From Deinococcus sp. (lineage in GTDB: Bacteria; Deinococcota; Deinococci; Deinococcales; Deinococcaceae): a stretch of DNA of 8,057 nucleotides. The notes beneath the pieces are model-generated. The model did no database searches. It was given only the letters and a program-made list of their open reading frames with translations, and was not told where the DNA came from. Where the stretch lies: NCBI GenBank assembly GCA_030524065.1, contig JAUNHF010000023.1, forward strand, positions 1 to 8,057, in the 5' to 3' direction. A program made the position numbers and the translations under genes. Shown piece after piece: positions 6,459-8,057 of this stretch; positions within the stretch are counted from its first letter, which is position 1; the number at the start of each line of letters is the position of its first letter.

Positions 6459-6465
6459 GGAGCAC

Positions 6466-6471
6466 AGTATA
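6466..6471 (-). promoter_or_regulatory. -10 box of the 57-residue membrane protein gene
   Basis: TATACT on the minus strand is one base from the TATAAT consensus and is followed by 7 bases and then ATG 6458. It fits a leaderless mRNA and picks ATG 6458 over upstream alternatives. A -35 hexamer is not obvious. Confidence 0.6.
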
Positions 6472-6509
6472 GAGGCCGGCATGGGCAACAGGGGACCGCC
6501 GAAGACTGG

Positions 6510-6539
6510 TTGACTCCTCGCTTATTGATAAAGTAATAT
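6510..6539 (+). promoter_or_regulatory. Sigma-70-type leaderless promoter of the lipoprotein gene
   Basis: TTGACT (6510-6515) is one base from the -35 consensus TTGACA. An 18-base spacer follows, then TAATAT (6534-6539), a good -10 box, and 7 bases to ATG 6547. Transcription should start at the A of the ATG. No Shine-Dalgarno sequence is present. This is the best promoter in the window. Confidence 0.75.
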
Positions 6540-6547
6540 CATTATCA
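6526..6547 (+). promoter_or_regulatory. AT-rich inverted repeat over the lipoprotein promoter, Fur/Zur-like operator candidate
   Basis: The outer arms TGATAA (6526-6531) and TTATCA (6542-6547) are exact reverse complements. Inside, the G, AT and C positions are also symmetric, giving 16 of 22 palindromic positions. The site covers the -10 box and the transcription start, so a bound protein would repress. The pattern GATAA...TTATC with a 19-22 base span resembles Fur-family boxes (GATAATGATAATCATTATC). Which regulator binds is inference. Confidence 0.5.
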
Positions 6548-7125
6548 TGAACAGAGTTCTGCTGATCGCCCCGCTGTTGCTTCTGGCCGCCTGTAACTCG
6601 GCACCTTCTGCGCCCTCTACACCGAAGCCAGCGCCCGGCGCCGAAGCCGCCCCAAAGTTTCCTGACCTGGCAGGCCGCTGGAACCTGGAAGTGTTCAGCC
6701 GCGCCGACGAAGGTGAGCTGGGAACCCCCAACCTGCGGGGTGAGCTGACCCTGAACTCGCTGAGCGCAGGCCGGCTGGGCGGGCAGTACCGGGCCTCCGT
6801 GCGGCCCGACGAGTTTCGGGCCCACCCGAACGACCCCCGCCGCTTGACCTATGTGGTGGACGGCGGCTTCTGGCGGGCCAGCAAAGAGTGGGACGCAGGC
6901 AAGAAAGTGTGGCTGAACCAGGAGCAACTGTCTTTTCAGCTGCGGCCCACCCGCCTGGAAATTGACGGTCAGGAGCAGGAGGAGGGCCTGCCGGTCAATC
7001 TGGGGTGCAGTTTGTATACCGGCAGCCGCGTGGAGAAACCCGTCAGCGGCAAAGAAACCTATGTCGTGACTTGCCGGACTGAACCCGGAGGCATACAGAT
7101 GAACGGCTGGTTGGAGCGCCTGTAA
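6547..7125 (+). CDS. Lipoprotein of unknown function (192 residues)
   Basis: The N-terminus is a lipoprotein signal: a hydrophobic core (VLLIAPLLLLAA) and lipobox LAAC with Cys16 as the lipidated residue, so the protein should be anchored to a membrane facing outward. A flexible Pro/Ala/Ser linker (17-37) follows. The folded part (about 38-192) begins with LAGRWNLEVF and is rich in short beta-strand-like stretches (RGELTLN, GGQYRASV, LSFQLRPTRLEID, ETYVVTC). The GxW near the start recalls lipocalin-like barrels, but there is no firm family match. Cys154 and Cys176 could form a disulfide. The ATG at 6547 is fixed by the promoter and signal peptide. The promoter carries an operator-like palindrome, so expression is likely conditional, perhaps on metal. 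The gene is convergent with cdd, 8 bases apart. Confidence 0.82.
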   Translation: MNRVLLIAPLLLLAACNSAPSAPSTPKPAPGAEAAPKFPDLAGRWNLEVFSRADEGELGTPNLRGELTLNSLSAGRLGGQYRASVRPDEFRAHPNDPRRLTYVVDGGFWRASKEWDAGKKVWLNQEQLSFQLRPTRLEIDGQEQEEGLPVNLGCSLYTGSRVEKPVSGKETYVVTCRTEPGGIQMNGWLERL

Positions 7126-7133
7126 CCGGGCGG

Positions 7134-7565
7134 TCAGCCCTGCTCGCCGTCTTCAAGCCGGAAGCCGTGCGGCAGGAAATCGCGCACGTACCCGCTGATG
7201 ATGTCGCCCTTGTGATTTACGCAAACCACGCGGGCGTCCGGGGCAAACTCAAACAGAATCTGGCGGCAGGCGCCGCAGGGGCTGGCGGGCGGCTCGGCTT
7301 CGGAATACACCACGATGTCGCTGAAATGACGCTCACCCCGGCTGGCGAGCGTCTGCACGGCGCTCTGCTCGGCGCAGCGGGTCAGACCGTAGGAGGCATT
7401 TTCCACGTTGGCCCCAAAGTAGACCTGCCCGCTTTCGCTGCGCAGCGCCGCGCCCACGTGGAACTTGGAGTAGGGAGCGTAGGCCTGCTTGAAGGCCACC
7501 TGGGCGGCTTCGAGCAGCTGGGGATCGGGCGTCAGATTCAGGGCGTTGGGATTGGCTTGGGTCAT
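7134..7565 (-). CDS. cdd: Cytidine deaminase
   Basis: Cdd deaminates cytidine and deoxycytidine to uridine and deoxyuridine for pyrimidine salvage, in the cytoplasm. The 143 residues match the small homotetrameric, zinc-dependent class. The substrate region YAPYSKFHVGAAL is at 30-41, followed by the NVENASYGLTRCAEQSA motif with zinc ligand Cys64 and catalytic Glu66, and PCGACRQ with zinc ligands Cys97 and Cys100. All catalytic residues are present. Residues 1-12 are a short polar leader beyond the usual start, which may be disordered. The ATG at 7565 is supported by a -10 box 6 bases upstream. The gene is divergent from the comEA-like gene (52 bases between starts) and convergent with the lipoprotein gene. 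Confidence 0.95.
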   Translation of the reverse strand: MTQANPNALNLTPDPQLLEAAQVAFKQAYAPYSKFHVGAALRSESGQVYFGANVENASYGLTRCAEQSAVQTLASRGERHFSDIVVYSEAEPPASPCGACRQILFEFAPDARVVCVNHKGDIISGYVRDFLPHGFRLEDGEQG

Positions 7566-7571
7566 GGCGTC

Positions 7572-7577
7572 AGTCTA
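7572..7577 (-). promoter_or_regulatory. -10 box of a leaderless cdd promoter
   Basis: TAGACT on the minus strand is followed by 6 bases (GACGCC) and the ATG of cdd. No Shine-Dalgarno sequence precedes the start. The -35 region is weak (TGTGCA with a 16-base spacer). It lies back to back with the comEA-like promoter. Confidence 0.5.
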
Positions 7578-7605
7578 AGGGAACCCCGGCCCATGCACAG
7601 TTCGC

Positions 7606-7611
7606 TACACT
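7606..7611 (+). promoter_or_regulatory. -10 box of a leaderless comEA-like promoter
   Basis: TACACT is followed by 6 bases (CCAACC) and then ATG 7618, with no Shine-Dalgarno sequence. No clear -35 hexamer is visible. The recurrence of this spacing supports it. Confidence 0.5.
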
Positions 7612-7617
7612 CCAACC

Positions 7618-8013
7618 ATGTTTCGCCTCTCGGGTGAATCTCTGTGGACAGCTGGCCTGGCCGCTGGCGTGCTGCTGCTCGGCGCACTGACGCTGTGGCC
7701 GCTGCTGTTTCCGGCCCCGCGTGCGCCGCAGGTCCTGCGCCAGGACGCCGGCCCGCTCACGGTGACGCAGCAAACCGGCGAGGCGGCTCCGGAGTATCCG
7801 CGCACGGCTAGTGTGGGGCCGCTGATCTCTGGGCGGCTGAACCTGAATGCGGCCACCCGCGAGCAGCTTGAAGCCTTGCCCGAAATCGGCCCCGCGCTGG
7901 CAGAGCGTATAGAAGCGGCCCGGCCTCTGCGCTCGCTGGCCGACCTGGACGCGGTCAAGGGCATCGGGCCGGCGACGCTAGAGCAGCTTGCGCCGCTGGT
8001 GAAATTTGACTAG
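7618..8013 (+). CDS. ComEA-like competence protein (helix-hairpin-helix DNA-binding)
   Basis: A 131-residue membrane-anchored DNA-binding protein. One transmembrane segment (about 10-31, TAGLAAGVLLLGALTLWPLLF) is followed by a Pro/Gln/Gly-rich linker (32-72), then paired helix-hairpin-helix motifs: LNLNAATREQLEALPEIGPALAERI (in 75-98) and SLADLDAVKGIGPATLEQLAPLV (in 106-128). This is the ComEA signature; ComEA binds incoming double-stranded DNA on the outer face of the cell membrane and passes it to the ComEC channel during natural transformation. The SLBB-like domain of longer Gram-positive ComEA proteins is absent, as in short versions from other bacteria. The start is supported by a -10 box 6 bases before the ATG. 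No terminator lies in the 44 bases after the stop, so the unit may continue beyond the window, where comEC commonly follows; that is unseen. The HhH fold is certain, the competence role likely. Confidence 0.85.
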   Translation: MFRLSGESLWTAGLAAGVLLLGALTLWPLLFPAPRAPQVLRQDAGPLTVTQQTGEAAPEYPRTASVGPLISGRLNLNAATREQLEALPEIGPALAERIEAARPLRSLADLDAVKGIGPATLEQLAPLVKFD

Positions 8014-8057
8014 GCCGCAGCGGGCAGTGGGCCGTGCTGGTGCGGTGGTCTCAGGCG

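Noticed and set aside
6292..6927. 211-residue minus-strand frame spanning the lipoprotein promoter
   Set aside because: It is antisense to a good promoter and signal peptide and overlaps the 57-codon gene in another frame. Composition suggests a shadow.
1..8057. Radiation/desiccation response motif expected before some Deinococcus genes
   Set aside because: I looked for a TTATGNNNNNNNCATAA-like palindrome upstream of each gene and found none.
1..8057. CRISPR array, tRNA, rRNA, transposase or toxin-antitoxin pair
   Set aside because: No spaced direct repeats, cloverleaf, DDE/HUH motifs or matching small gene pairs were seen. The 57-residue membrane protein has no antitoxin partner beside it.

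Overview
The window is GC-rich chromosomal DNA with dense, mostly conserved genes. It looks like Deinococcus or a close relative. Three things suggest this: a TrmJ methyltransferase gene overlapping a histidine kinase gene, a Deinococcus-type protein of unknown function after purD, and many genes with a -10 box (TANNNT) only 6-7 bases before the start codon and no ribosome binding site, as expected of leaderless mRNAs. This genus assignment is inference; no rRNA or other marker is present.

Layout, left to right. (1) Bases 48-2521, plus strand: trmJ (tRNA 2'-O-methyltransferase), then a 558-residue membrane-linked GAF/HisKA_3 sensor histidine kinase starting in a 4-base overlap. No response regulator gene is present. 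(2) Bases 2522-3133: an accessory patch with a 65-codon secreted-protein gene, a 133-base gap with a 20-base palindrome, a 58-codon ORF that looks like a 5'-truncated relative of the first, and a strong intrinsic terminator. (3) Bases 3129-6084, minus strand: a tightly coupled operon read right to left, of a metallo-beta-lactamase-fold hydrolase, purD (glycinamide ribonucleotide synthetase with an unusual C-terminal extension of about 100 residues) and an SRPBCC-like protein of unknown function. Both junctions overlap. (4) Bases 6285-7125: a 57-residue two-helix membrane protein (minus) divergent from a 192-residue lipoprotein (plus). The lipoprotein has a near-consensus leaderless promoter overlapped by an AT-rich, Fur/Zur-like inverted repeat. 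(5) Bases 7134-8013: cytidine deaminase (minus) divergent from a short ComEA-like DNA-uptake protein (plus), both with -10 boxes directly before their start codons.

The genes form several independent units: tRNA modification with signalling, purine synthesis (PurD), pyrimidine salvage (Cdd) and competence (ComEA). No CRISPR array, tRNA, rRNA, transposase or phage gene was seen. I see no complete new multi-gene system. The most unusual items are the paired small secreted ORFs around a palindrome, the PurD extension, the operator-like site on the lipoprotein promoter, and the recurrent leaderless start architecture.
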